Shown in pieces: positions 44,496 through 56,252 of a DNA stretch of 64,000 nt; position 1 is the first letter of the stretch; each line of letters starts with the position of its first letter. The notes under the pieces were generated by a model. It did not search any database. It had not been told where the DNA came from and saw only the letters and a program-made list of their open reading frames with translations. A program made the position numbers and the translations under genes. The stretch is from Clarkia xantiana subsp. parviflora. Its lineage: Eukaryota > Streptophyta > Magnoliopsida > Myrtales > Onagraceae. The stretch covers positions 2,685,195 to 2,749,194 of the forward strand of contig JAPTYO010000027.1 in the NCBI GenBank assembly GCA_036873135.1. Direction: 5' to 3'.

Positions 44496-45315
44496 TGATG
44501 GATATACGCCCAATTTGAACCCGTTGACTTCCGAATCGTTTTATTTTTATCATCCCGTTAATGATTGTAAATCGAAACTTCAATCCGAACACTTCGCGAG
44601 AACACCAACGGCCCGGACAAGGCCGAAGCGCTCGTCCGGCCGAGTCAAACTCACCTAGGTGAGGTTGGGTGGCCACACCCGACCTCCCCTAGGGGAGATC
44701 GGGTGGACCAACCCGATCTCTCCTAGGAGAGATCGGGTCGGCCAACCCGATCTCCCCTAGGGGGGATAGGGTTGGCCAACCCCATCCCCCCTAGGAGGGG
44801 TTGGGTGGCCTCACCCAACCCCTACACTTGGGGGTCGGATTTCCCTTCCCCCCAAGGGCCCCGACACCATTCTTGGACTCCCATACTCGGATTATTCCGC
44901 CAACCTTCTCCGTATCCTAAGGTCTTAATTATGTGTTTAAAGGTTAATTAACTGTGTTTAAAGGTTAACGATGTCATTAAGCCACCTTAATGACACCGTT
45001 GCCTATAAATACCCCACCTCCACTATTCATTTGATCATCTTGGCAAATTGCATAATTTTGCTCTGACATCTCTCTAGCTTTATCTCTCTAAAAACCGTAC
45101 TGACTTAGGCATCGGAGAGGGTTCATCAGGCACCACCCCCCCCCCCCCTCTGTGCCTGGTACTGCCCCTTCTGCAGGGCGAAAGGAGAAGAGAAGCTAAG
45201 GACGGAAGGACGCAAGCTAGGACAGCACAACCCGAGATCACCCGATCCACAACATCTCCAGTGAGGAACGAGACTTGAGTCGACCGCCCGTTGACACTAG
45301 ACTCGGAACCTAACA
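44496..45315 (+). repeat. CA 3' LTR
   Basis: 820 bp. It is 39 bp longer than the 5' LTR, the size of one additional palindromic unit (about 44695-44735), though the C run also differs (13 C at 45136-45148 against 9). TATA box at 45004-45011. Confidence 0.93.
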
Positions 45316-45320
45316 GTACG

Positions 45321-46514
45321 TAATCTGTTTACAAGGTTAGTGTAAAAGACAATATGCGTACAATGACATGCAAGGTGATAATGCCATGGTGTATAAAATA
45401 AGCGTATAATATGTTGTCAATATGTAAAGTATAATAGCGTAGTAGACGAGTGACGTAATCATGCAATTAGAGTAATATGGAATTGGAGAACATGTATGTA
45501 ATCATGAAGTACGATGTAAATATGAAAAATGATGCAAACATTCAATTCATACTTAGATTATAAAAATAATCATGCGACCGTCATGAATTTTCATTATGTA
45601 CGTATAAAAGCGATAACATGCATGACGATCTATGAAGCGTGTTATGTAATACTAGAGAACATGTATGTAAAACAAGCATAAAAAAGGTGTAGGCATGCTT
45701 ATACATGATACTAAGGACTTGCGTGAAAATAAATATTAGTTTAGTCCTTAGCACATGGTGTAGACACTATTAATGAGAATTAGGAGAGAGAATACCCATT
45801 ATCTTACATCCTTAATAGATAAATCTTCAAGAAGCTCTCCAATCTTGATGAAGAGGGAATTCATGGAGGTGCGAATTTGGAGTAATCACATCACATTTGA
45901 CATCGATCAAGATCGAATCCGGGCAAGGAGGGAATCGAGGCGGCGTGTGAAGCAAAGGGGGACGGCGTGTGAAGCAATTGGCAGCGGCGCGTGAGGGCGG
46001 TGGTGGCGGCGCGTGCGGACGGCGGCTGCGCGTGGATCTTCGAGTGAGGGCGAGTACTAATTCGAACTTGCTTCGCGCCGGTGAGTCTAATTTCGTACAT
46101 GGCTAGACCTTTCGTGACTTAGCTTGGCCTTGATTTAGTCTTGAAATCATCATGTACCTAGTTATCTTATCATGCATACAAGGTGTTTGATAAAATGCAT
46201 TATAATACTTAGCCCCAAATCGACCAAAATTTTCCTAAGTGCTGAAAATTTTAGAAAAGTGTAAATGAATCGTTATACTTCACTTATGCATAGTGTTCAT
46301 TGCCGACATGTTTTCCCATGCTTTAGTCGTTGTTCTAGCATGCCCGATATTGATGATTGATAGTTGTACGTGCACGGTTGTATGTTAGTAATGATAGCAT
46401 AGATGTTGTCATATAAGCTTTTGTCGATAAGCATCGTAGGAATACTCAGTAGGCATTGTGTAGAAGTCGATAGAAGCTACTTGATGTATGCAATCCATCC
46501 TTGTCGACATGTAC
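45321..46514. other. F internal noncoding sequence between CA and CB
   Basis: AT-rich with many ATGTATGTAA-like words up to 45880. A GC-rich patch at about 45930-46040 has repeated GGCGGCGCGTG. Near 46491-46514 there is one unit of the 66-bp array that resumes at 55471. I see no gene. Confidence 0.6.
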
Positions 46515-46519
46515 GTATA

Positions 46520-47274
46520 TGTTAGGTTATAAGGTCTGAGTCAGCGGATCGCTAACTTAGAACTTATCTCCCACTAATGTGATGTCGGGTTACGTGCTCC
46601 TTGGGGTCTTTCGTCCCGTTTCCTACTCTTCCGCTTCCTTGTCTCTCTGCTCCTTGCTACCCTGCAAGAGGGGCAGTATCAAGCACGGAGGGGGGGGGTG
46701 GTGCTTGATGAACCCTCTCCGATGCTTAAGTCAGAATACTTCTAGAGATATAAATTGTAGAGAGAAGCCAGAGCTAAATTGCACAAGTAGTCAAGATGAT
46801 CAAATGAATGGTGGAAGGGTTGTATTTATAGGCAACGGTGTCATTAAGGTGACTTAATGACATTGATAACCTTTAAACACAATTAATTAGTCCTTGATCA
46901 CATAATTAAAACCTTAAAGCATGGAGAAGATGGCGGAAATAATCTAAGTGTGGGAGTCGGGAAACGGTGCCAGGTCCCTTGGGGCGGAGAGAAAATCCGA
47001 CACCTAAGGGTAGGGGTTGGGTGTGGCCACCCAACCCCTCCCTAGGGAAGATGGGTTGGCCAACCCGATCTCCCCTAGGGGTGATCGGGTCGGCTGACCC
47101 GATCTCACCTAGGTGAATTCGACGCGTGGCCCGGACGAGTATTTTTGCCTCGTCCGGACCGTTGGTGTTTCGGCGGGGTGTTCGGGTCAAAGTTTCGATT
47201 TATAATCATGAAAGGGGTGATAAAAATAAAACGATTCGGAAGTCAACGAGTTCAAATTGGGCGTATATCCATCA
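46520..47274 (-). repeat. CB 3' LTR
   Basis: 755 bp, + strand TGTTAGG ... ATATCCATCA. TATA box as the complement of 46823-46830; run of 9 G from 46690; palindromic units at about 47020-47115. Confidence 0.92.
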
Positions 47275-47316
47275 CATGCCCCCGAGTCAACCAATGGCCT
47301 GACCCTTGATTGACTC
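47275..47316 (-). other. CB polypurine tract with abutting hairpin
   Basis: Element sense GGGGGCATG (complement of 47275-47283). GAGTCAA (47284-47290) pairs with TTGACTC (47310-47316); after one mismatch CAA/TTG pairs extend the stem. Confidence 0.72.
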
Positions 47317-47377
47317 TATTTTAGGATGGTATGACACGCGCAATTTGAAGCCGGAATTTTACCTTTTGTCGGAATCC

Positions 47378-47490
47378 TTACTTACCCATGGGTGTGTGTC
47401 TCTGACTCTGCCCCCTGTCTTATAAGATAGAGGAATTGCAAACGTCAGAATATACAGACACGTGTCCAAGCACGTGTCCGTCTGAGATGG
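47378..47490 (-). promoter_or_regulatory. C-family conserved promoter-like block (CB copy)
   Basis: In element sense: CACGTG twice (complements of 47471-47476 and 47459-47464), TGACGT, TTATAAG (complement near 47420-47426), then ATG (complement of 47388-47390) and GGTAAGT. Confidence 0.55.
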
Positions 47491-48599
47491 AAATAATAAA
47501 TCCAATATTGTCCCGAGCTCATACTCGGAAAATATACGCATGCATGGGGATGCAAAATGAACACGGTTGCGCGAGTTTATACTTCAATTTCATGATGGGG
47601 TGGGCCTATGTGGGGAAATATTCTGAATTTGGTCCAAATTTTTCTAAGTATGGGATACTAGAAAATATGCCTATAGGACGTTACCTTGAGTGAACATGGA
47701 TGTATCATGAACATGAAAGTGTGTACTAGCATACATGCAAGTTGGAACACAAGTATGGAAGTGGGTGTAGACATGCTGCGGTTGTAGTCATGAATGTATG
47801 CATGGATATGTGGCGGCTATGTGCATGGACGTCTAAATGTTTGAACACACGGGAGTGTGCACGTGGGCATGCATGTGAGTGCAAGCGCAAACATGTATGT
47901 GTGTATGGATGGGTTGTGAGTATAAGCATGAGTGATGGAATTAGTGTACTTGTAGATGTAAATCATGAATATGAGCATAAGTTCAAGGGTGAGAGCATAG
48001 ACCTCTCCTTTACTTGAGGGTGGGAACTCTGCCAATCAATGGGACGCAACATTCCGCCTCTCTCGTACTAGCGCGAGCATTGTCTTTTAACCTCGACCTT
48101 CGACATGTGTAACATTTTTAGTTCATTCGTTGGAGTGTGTGTATAGCTCTTGACCCTTACCCTGCAATTTGTTCCCCATAAAAGTGAGGGTGAAAATGCT
48201 TACGAGCTTTCTTCTTACCCGCCGCGAGCGAAGGGATTTATTGACATGTGTTAAGGGTTGACCCTTTCTTCGGATGTGTCGGAGCGTTGCTCCATTTGGG
48301 GAAGCTAAAAGTCCGCCCTCTTTGTGAAGCTCTGGGATTTGTTCCCTTGGATAGGTCTCTTGGGTTGTAGTTTTGTTTCCGTAACTTGATTAATGTTAAG
48401 GTTGCCCCCGTAGTAGGCATATCTCGCCCCTCCATGAGTAAGGGTCGATCTTTGCGTCGGTCGCTCGTATAGATGACTCACTTTTGGGAAGCTTTCTTCT
48501 TCGGACAGGGAGACCTTGAAGATCGTTTTCCAAGGCAGTCAGACCGAATCTGACTGTCCTGTGTCTTGGGTGTCCGAGGTGGACTCGTATGAGGGGGGG

Positions 48600-49360
48600 A
48601 ATCGTATGACCCCTTGTAGGTTGGTTTCATGGAGAAACGTATAAGGTGTAGGCGGAGCGTTCCGAACGTACCGTTGAATCGAATGAGAGGGAAGAACCCT
48701 CTAGTTCTGCTCATCAGGCCAAGAAATCTTCTAAGTTAGGGAAAGCTGCAGAGGCTTCCGGCATGTTCTTTTTCCATTATCTTTTCTTTGTGATATACTT
48801 ATGATTGTTCTCATGTTGCTTCCTTCTTGTTGTTAGAGCGTTTGCCCCTGGTTACCGAATGGGTTCTTGCGGTGGGCGAGAGTTCAAGTCAATCTAAATC
48901 CAAGGCGCGGAAACCTGACTCTGAGGTCGGGCCCTCAGCTGCCAAGGAGAAGGATACCGCGAGAGGCTCTCCTTCAAGTGCCCCTTTGCTGACTCCCTCT
49001 CATGATAAGGAGGTAGTGGTTGAAGAGGCGCCCTCTTGTCTTGACAAAGGGAAACAACCTGTGGACGGCGATGGGGTGATCATAGGCCTTGATGTCTCTT
49101 CTCTATCCTCTGCCCCCCAGCCGAGGGGCCGAGTCTCAGGTTTATTTCATCTTCATGTAGTTTTGACGACTTTTGAAGGTGTCTTTGGCTTTCCTATGGG
49201 TTATGTTATTAACCCTTGCGTTGAAGAATTTTCTTTTGGTGATGGGTGTGATCATCGCCTTTCATTGAGGTTCCTTTCTCTTGCCATGGCTCTGATTAAG
49301 ATAGCCAATTCTTGCTTGGGAGTTTGGTGGAGACTGCTCTTGAGTTAGCCTCTACTAGTA
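48600..49360 (+). pseudogene. CB antisense gene remnant
   Basis: A + strand stretch antisense to CB and in the position of the other antisense genes. A Ser/Lys-rich linker-like segment (SNEREEPSSSAHQAKKSSK) ends near a TTGTTAG acceptor at about 48835. It is followed by a frame to 49348 rich in Ser, Lys and Glu (GESSSQSKSKARKPDSEVG), then unrelated-looking residues. The conserved N-terminal domain and the coiled coil are not recognisable. From 47700 to 48600 nothing can be assigned. Confidence 0.4.
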
Positions 49361-49632
49361 TCGTAGTTGTGATCGTTGTGGGGATCGTTTTGTTATATGC
49401 CCCCAATAGTGCTTGTCGTGATTCTTTGCTTTATGGTTGATTTCATGAGATATGGAGGTTGTCTTCATAATGAGGACGTCTCCTGCCTAGTATCATTCAG
49501 GGGGTTGAGATATAATTCCATACCTTTGATGAGCGTATGAAGGGTGTTGTTTTTCCCTTTTTCTTGAATCTCCTTTTGAGGTTAGGTGTTGGCTATTTAG
49601 GTTTGTGGTGGACTTGATGGTCTTTTTGTTTT

Positions 49633-49978
49633 GTGTGGATATGATAACCACCTCTTGGTGTGTGGACATGATAGCCACTTCGCAGTGTGTGGACATGATA
49701 GCCACTTCAGGGTATGTGGACATGATAGCCACTTCAGGGTATGTGGACATGATAGCCACTTCAGGGTATGTGGACATGATAGCCACTTCAGGGTATGTGG
49801 CCATGATAGCCACTTCAGGGTATGTGGACATGATAGCCACTTCAGGGTATGTGGCCATGATAACCACTTCAGGGTATGTGGACATGATAGCCACCTCTAA
49901 GTATGTGGACATGATAGCCACCCCTTAGTATGTGGACATGATAGCCACCTCTTAGTATGTGGACATGGTAGCCACATC
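49633..49978. repeat. 27-bp tandem array of CB
   Basis: GTGGACATGATAGCCACTTC at a 27-bp period, about 13 units. It is the reverse complement of the C1 array core GGCTATCATGTCC. The + strand reads as 9-residue units (VDMIATSGY). It lies antisense to the element, as in C1. Confidence 0.92.
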
Positions 49979-50599
49979 ACGATGTATGGAGTTGTGCGTT
50001 AGTATTCCTTTCTCATTGGAGAGCCTTCATTGCTATAGTTGCCTTTTATTTAGGCTATGTTTGTTGGGTTAGGTCCCGATGTCTCGTCTTGTCGGATGTT
50101 GTATCCTTTATGCTCTTTAGATGTCTCATTCCTGAGTTGTGCTTGACGATGTTCAAGTCAGATACGAGCATAGGTCACGCGAGGGCGACATGCAAGACAA
50201 TAAGGTTTGTCGGAGGTTGCTTTGTGTGAGCTGTAAGGCAATTCCTATTCTTGATGGGTCGAGTTTATTTTGAGAGCCTTGAACTGTGGATTTCATGGCT
50301 TTGCTATCCTTCTTGGTGGTGTTGGGTTCCATTGAGATACTTCTCTTGACTTGTGATATGGATGGTAGGATAACTTGTTACTTTTCATGCAACTTCTCAT
50401 GCTTGTTTATGTGATCCTTTGGTCATGGACTCTTCCCTTGTGTATGCTTTCCTTCACTTATCCTTCTTTCATGTTTTCCTTCATTATTATACATGTCATC
50501 TCATCAAGAGTAAACATTAAGTATTCATCATATCTCTTTGCCTTGTGAAAAATTGTTTCATGGTATTCTTCTTTGTATGGTGCAATGATCTCTTCAGAT

Positions 50600-51200
50600 A
50601 CCCTCATAGGGGCGTAGTGAATATTTCACGAGATAGGCTCTCGGAAGGTACTGGTGTTGGACCAAAGATACGCTCTTGGTGGGCGTCGAAATCTTTTCGC
50701 GAGACAGGCTCTCGGAGGGTACTTAACGTTTCACGGGATAGGCTCCCGGAGGGCACAGGTGTTAGACCAAAGATACGCTCTTGGTGGACGTCGAATCTGG
50801 TAGTTTGAAATCTACCTCAAGATACGCTCTTGGGGGCGTCGAAATTGGTAGTTTGAAATCTACCTCAAGATACGCTCTTGGGGGCGTCGAATCTGGTAGT
50901 TTGAAATCTACCTCAAGATACGCTCTTGGGGGCGTTGAAGGTCGTAGTTTTTGGAAACCACTCTCAAGATACGCTCTTGGGGGCGTCGAAGGTCGTAGTT
51001 TTTGGAAACCACTCTCAAGATACGCTCTTGGGGGCGTCGAGGGTCGTAGTATGAAAACTACTCTCAAGATACGCTCTTGGGGGTGTCGAATCTGTTCGCG
51101 GGATAGGCTCCCGGCGGGCACAGGGTTCGTAGTTTTAGAACTACTCTCAAGATACGCTCTTGGGGGCGTCGAATGTGATCGCGGGATTGGCTCCCGGAGG
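50600..51200. repeat. 49-bp-type tandem array of CB
   Basis: Units carry CTCAAGATACGCTCTTGGGG and GGTCGTAG, matching the CA array in element orientation, with flanking GGGATAGGCTCCCGGAGGGC variants. No gene is present. Confidence 0.88.
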
Positions 51201-54200
51201 GCTCAGAATATTACCTTACCTTGTGTCCCTTCTCATGTAGGGTGCGTTTTTGATACGCTTTTCGAGTCTTTACTTGACTTTTCTTTCCATGATATTGCCT
51301 GTTACCATGCTTTTTCTTCAATGTGGGAGATCACCTTTCGAGGGCGATGTTTGTGTGTTGCCAACTTAGAAAGAGTTCGTACAGGGAGTTGAGGATGTTT
51401 TCCTCTTATGTGACCTCTTCTAGGAGAAGTGGTATTGCATGTTCTTGTGATCTTTTGCCTCTAATCTCTTCTTTTACACTTAGGTGAACTACCAAGCACT
51501 TATTCGTTTGGTGCCCCCCAAGTTGCTTGGTGGTCATACCGCCTTTCATATTTGGCCGTTGAAGGCCCCTCGTTCATTTTCTTGGTTGGGTACCCCTTAT
51601 GATCGGGGCTCCCTTGTCTACTTGTTTGAATGCGATGAGTGTCCCTTGTAGGATTTACTCTTTCTCATGCTTGCTTGTTTCAGTCATAGGCGTGGTTTGG
51701 ATGATGCCTTTGTCGGATGTATCTTTAGAGGTTGGGTGGAGTGCTTTTGCTTTGGGTGGGTGGGGGTGATTTTCATTCTCTTGATAACTAGGATGTGGCA
51801 GTGTTTGTATCCTAGGGGTGCTTGTAAATTCTTTCCCCCCCTTCCTTGTGTTTTTTAGAAAAAACACTTTTGCGGTGATGATAGAGTAGGAGTAACGTAT
51901 CTTGGAAGGGATTGTATTTAGGTTGAAAAGCTTTCTCATAGAATGGTGTCTTGAGTTGTTAATCTCGAAGGTGTGTTTCAGACTAGTCAATCTGATCCAT
52001 GCTCCTTGCTCGGTTATGGGGGGTCTGACCGGGCTGTGATAATCTTCTTGAAGTGTTGTGGTACTTAGTGTGCTTTGCATTTTCCTTTACATTGGAGTAT
52101 TCTTCAATGCCTTTAGGGAGTGTCACATTGGTCATGCTCCTCCCACCTTGAATCTTGATTATAGACTTCCTTTGAATTAGGACTTGAACCTAAAAAGGAT
52201 GTTTTCCTTTAGGTTTGCAGGTGATGCTCCATGATTTTCCATGGGTTTGCCCCCGTATTGGCTATTCCTTGTTGGATAGCTTCATTAGAGGCTGCATTTA
52301 TATTGCGTACGTATACGTGTTTGAGGTGTGTTGAGCTGACAAGTCCCTCCTTTTTCATTTTTTCATAACCTTCATTCATCATGTGTTCGACGTATGGCCT
52401 TAAAGGCGGGATATTTTTCTAGTGCCCCCTTTATCGAAGTTCTCCTCTTGATGGGATGCCAGAGTCAAATGTCTTATCATTCGCAGACAAGGTGTTTGAT
52501 CAGGATGTGCGTCTAGTGTGAGGGTCGATCTTGAAACCTTGCTCCCCAAGCTTTTGAGCTCTTCTTTGGTTAATCTTGTAGAACTATTATCATGCCCTAA
52601 GGCTCTTGATAGGAGATGCATCTCCTTTTTCATATTCTAGTTGTTGCACTATCTCTTTTGCTAATCTTGCATCTTTAGAGTTTCTCTCTTGGTGCATGAC
52701 TTCAATGACAGGATTTTCTACCGATGTTTGTTTTGTTAGGACTTGTATCCTTGGTTGCCTTCCTTTCTTGTGAGATGGCAAAGGAGTGTTTATGAACACT
52801 CAAATGTGTAGTACTTGGTAGAGGTATGCGCCTAATCTTTAGGGCGTTGTCTTGAATCTTCATGTACCTATCTTTGATGAACATGTTATTCATTGCATAA
52901 ATAATACGGAGTCCAAGGATCTCCGGGTTAGGATCATATTTTGAGAACAGAGACATAGTCATCTATTAGATAACCTCTTTATCTAGGGAGTTTATTTTTG
53001 CAAGGATAAATGCAAGGATACTTGTAAGGATACTTGTAAGGATATGTGTTCCATCCTTGTTCCTGGTTCATTTGCAGTGCCGTGTCCCTAATGTGTGTGT
53101 TGATGTTCTGACCACCTTTACTTGTAGGGGGTCCTTTGGTATTAGGTATGCCTGACTCTTCCCTAGTATCATCAATAGTTAGTCATGGGAGATGTCTAAC
53201 GGACTCCCTTCATGCATTATGGTTCTCTTTATGTCAAAGCTAGCGATTCCCTCTCCTATGACAAATATATCATTGTGTGGAAATACTATGTTTTCCATAT
53301 CCCTTTTTAAAAGCTTGATGATGGTGTCGTCATTCTTCCTTTGCTAGGCTTGATGCCCTTGAGAGTTTTTTGATGAAAGTGTATTTCATTATCTGCGATG
53401 AGCTTAATAGTTGTAGTCGCGACTTCTGGCTATTTTGTGAAATAATATAGATCCATTGGCGGCGTTTGCCTTTGAAGGTGGGCGTTGTCTATGTGATATG
53501 GTTTCCTCCATTTTTTGGAGGGATGTGTTTCGCGGCTACCCCCTCTTATGCTAATGGGCGTTTGTGGGGAGGGTATGTTGTGACTGGTGCCCCCCTTGCA
53601 TATCGATGCTAGATGGGGTCCTTCGACGGAATTGGCCCTAGGATGCTTAGTGGAAGGTTATAGTAGGGGTAACCCTTTGTGACCTTCATGGTATTTCCTC
53701 TATAGGATGTTGAGAGTGCTCAACTTATTTTTGTAAGTGAGCCTTCCATCTTTTGATCTTTCCCAGAATCTTGACCTTATAGGTGCCCTTTGAGATTGAG
53801 AAGTCTGTTCCTTGTGCATCACTTAGTTGGCGGCGGCGTTTTATGGACTCTTCTAGTAGTCCACCTGTGTATATATATACCACAGAGCCCGAAGGCGTCC
53901 GGTATGGTCTTTCTTGGAAAACATGTTGATATCAAGTATCAAAATCTACCCCTTTTAGGGAGTTGACTTGTTATGCAGTTAAATTAAATAAGAGGATATG
54001 GGTGTGGGGGTGTTGATACCCCTTGCTTCTTTGGTAATGTAACTGTCTTCCTCCATTAGTCTGTGTGTATTCCTTCCACTTGAGGAATATAAGGTCGCAT
54101 CCTTGCAAGGCTGACTAGGTGGAGGTGTATCCTTCATGTATGCTATGTGTGATCTCACTCCACTACGTCTCTCCATGAGACTTCTCATCGTAGTAGCTAT

Positions 54201-54508
54201 GTACTAACATGGTGTGGTACTCTATGAGTCCCCTGTTCAAATCCTTGTCTTTTCGACTTCTCCCCTATCCTAGGGGGATGTGTACCAAGGGTTGTCATAC
54301 ACAAGAGGTTGGGACCTGTCGTGCTGTATCATGAGTAGGTGGTTGGCTTGTTGGCTTGACGGGACGATGTCCCTTACTTTGATATTTCTTTGGAGTGTCC
54401 CTTAGTCGTGTTCGTGGTGATACAGACTGTATGTCTATCGAGCGTATCCATGGGGAGGTGGATGCCGGAACTCTTATTTCCTTGGTGGTTTGACTTGCCT
54501 GTCCTCCC
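51201..54508 (-). pseudogene. CB decayed gag-pol region with a protease trace
   Basis: No long frame on either strand. At about 53190-53350 the minus strand reads KLLKRDMENIVFPHNDIFVI and, just after, FDIKRTIMHEGSPLD. This lines up with the CA protease entry (RRDMEHVLPDNKDALVITM, RILVDSGSSPN); the catalytic DSG reads HEG. I could not place RT, RNase H or integrase in the remainder, so pol is deleted or mutated beyond recognition by eye. Confidence 0.5.
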
Positions 54509-54694
54509 TTAGTGCGGTGTATGTCCCTGCCTCTTGCTGTGGTTGGTGTCGTCTTGGAGGCACAAATTGTTGCCTTCCCATTGGGGGTGGAGGCATAGGT
54601 TCTCTGGGTTAGGCTTTGCTGGAGGCATAGGTTGTCTCCCTTGCCTGTTGCCCCCAGGTGGGCGATTCTCTCTGGATGGTAGGCTATTCGCCAT
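54509..54694 (-). pseudogene. gag: CB gag N-terminal fragment
   Basis: Starts MANSLPSREN, 51 bases inside the 5' LTR, where the gag of this family is expected. Pro/Gly/Gln-rich, 61 residues, then a stop. No capsid or knuckle domain follows in frame. Confidence 0.45.
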
Positions 54695-54727
54695 AGCTCT
54701 AGTTATTGCCAGGCTTCTTGTTCGAAA

Positions 54728-54745
54728 ACCACAGACGGCGCCAAG
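54728..54745 (-). other. CB primer binding site
   Basis: Element sense CTTGGCGCCGTCTGTGGT directly after the LTR end CCTAACA. Confidence 0.75.
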
Positions 54746-55465
54746 TGTTAGGTTATAAGGTCTGAGTCAAGTGTTAACTTAAAACTTATCTCCCACTAAT
54801 GTGATGTCGGGTTACGTGCTCCACGGGGTCTTTCGTCCCGTTTCCTACTCTTCCGCTTCCTTGTCTCTCTGCTCCTTGCTACCCTGCAAGAGGGGCAGTA
54901 TCAAGCACAGAGGGGGGGGGGGTGGTGCTTGATGAACCCTCTCCGATGCTTAAGTCAGAATACTTCTAGAGAGATAAAATGTAGAGAGAAGCCATAGCTA
55001 TATTGCACAAGTAGTCAAGATGATCAAATGAATGGTGGAAGGGTTGTATTTATAGGCAACGGTGTCATTAAGGTGACTTAATGACATCGTTAACCTTTAA
55101 ACACAATTAATTAGTCCTTGATCACATAATTAAAACCTTAAAGCATGAAGAGGTTGGCGGAAATAATATAAGTGTGGGAGTCGGGAAACGGTGCCAGGGC
55201 CCTTGGGGGCGGAGAGAAAATCCGACCCCTAAGGGTAGGGGTTGGGTGTGGCCACCCAACCCCTCACTAGGGGAGATGGGTTGGCCAACCCGATCTCACC
55301 TAGGTGAGTTCGACGCGTGGCCCGGACGAGTATTTTTGCCTCGTCCGGACCGTTGGTGTTTCGGCGGGGTGTTCAGGTCAAAGTTTCGATTTATAATCAT
55401 TAACGGGGTGATAAAAATAAAACGATTCGGAAGTCAACGGGTTCAAATTGGGCGAATATCCATCA
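54746..55465 (-). repeat. CB 5' LTR
   Basis: 720 bp, pairing with 46520-47274, and shorter by palindromic-unit sequence. TATA box as the complement of 55047-55054; run of 11 G at 54912-54922. Confidence 0.92.
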
Positions 55466-55470
55466 GTATA

Positions 55471-55920
55471 TACATAGAAACACTTAGAAAATATTTTCTC
55501 CTTGTCGATATGTATGTACGTACATGGAAATACTTATAAAATATTTTCTCCATGTCGACATGTATGTACGTACATGGAAACACTTAGAAAATATTTTCCT
55601 CTTGTCGACATGCACCCTTGTCGACATGCACCATTGTCGACATGTATGTACATACATGGAAATACTTGGAAAATATTCTTCACTTGTCGACATGCATCCT
55701 TGTCGACATGTATGTACGTACAATGAAATACTTAGAAAATATTCTTCACTTGTCGACATGCATCCTTGTCGACATGTATGTATGTACATGGAAATACTTA
55801 GAAAATATTCTTCACTTGTCGACATGCATCCTTGTCGACATGTATGTACGTACATGGAAATACTTAGAAAATATTCTTCACTTGTCGACATGCATCCTTG
55901 TCGACTTGTATGTGCGCGCT
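55471..55920. repeat. 66-bp tandem array of F
   Basis: Units contain CTTGTCGACATGCATCC, GTATGTACGTAC and CTTAGAAAATATTCTT, period about 66 bp in the regular part (55670-55910), with shorter irregular units before it. As 66 is a multiple of three, frames on both strands stay open. CB is inserted in its left part. It lies between the F LTR and the antisense gene start, unlike in B1, E and CA. Confidence 0.85.
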
Positions 55921-56252
55921 TGCCCTCGTTCTTAGAATTTTTTTTCTTTCCCTGGCTATGTATGCTATATCCATGTACTTGATGTAAATGCAGGTTGTAT
56001 GCCAACACCTTGTTGTATGCTAACGCTTAGCAATATGTTCGACACATAGTAGCGTGATGTCCACTTGCCATATGTCGACCGTCATCTTGAGCAAAACACT
56101 TAGAAAATATTTCGCCCTTGAAATCATGTACTCATGTCGATATGCATGTACATACATAGAGCTTGTACACTGATTGACTTATTACTTGTAATTTTCAGGA
56201 ATCCGAGTTGCGCAGACTTCTTTTCAGAGTTAGTCTTCTTGCCGTGGTTATC

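Larger units (their letters stand above)
36083..45315 (+). mobile_element. Ty3/gypsy Tat-type element CA, lacking gag
   Basis: A + strand element with target duplication GTACG at 36078-36082 and 45316-45320. LTRs are 36083-36863 and 44496-45315. The internal part holds pol without gag (36909-40835), a 49-bp array, an antisense gene, a 66-bp array, the C-family promoter-like block and the polypurine hairpin. Pol is in one frame throughout but carries three TAG codons. Confidence 0.93.
46520..55465 (-). mobile_element. LTR element CB, C family, coding region decayed
   Basis: A - strand element with target duplication GTATA at 46515-46519 and 55466-55470, inserted inside the 66-bp array of F. 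5' LTR 54746-55465, 3' LTR 46520-47274. Between them: a gag N-terminal frame, a decayed protease, the 49-bp-type array, a 27-bp array, parts of an antisense gene, the promoter-like block and the polypurine hairpin. No intact pol domain remains. Confidence 0.92.

Noticed and set aside
47726..48035. Cys/His-rich minus-strand frame in CB
   Set aside because: Low-complexity CATGT-type sequence; no conserved spacing of a zinc-binding domain.
55484..56008. 174-residue Cys-rich repeat protein opposite the F array
   Set aside because: A 66-bp unit without stops gives such frames in several registers; no start context or domain.
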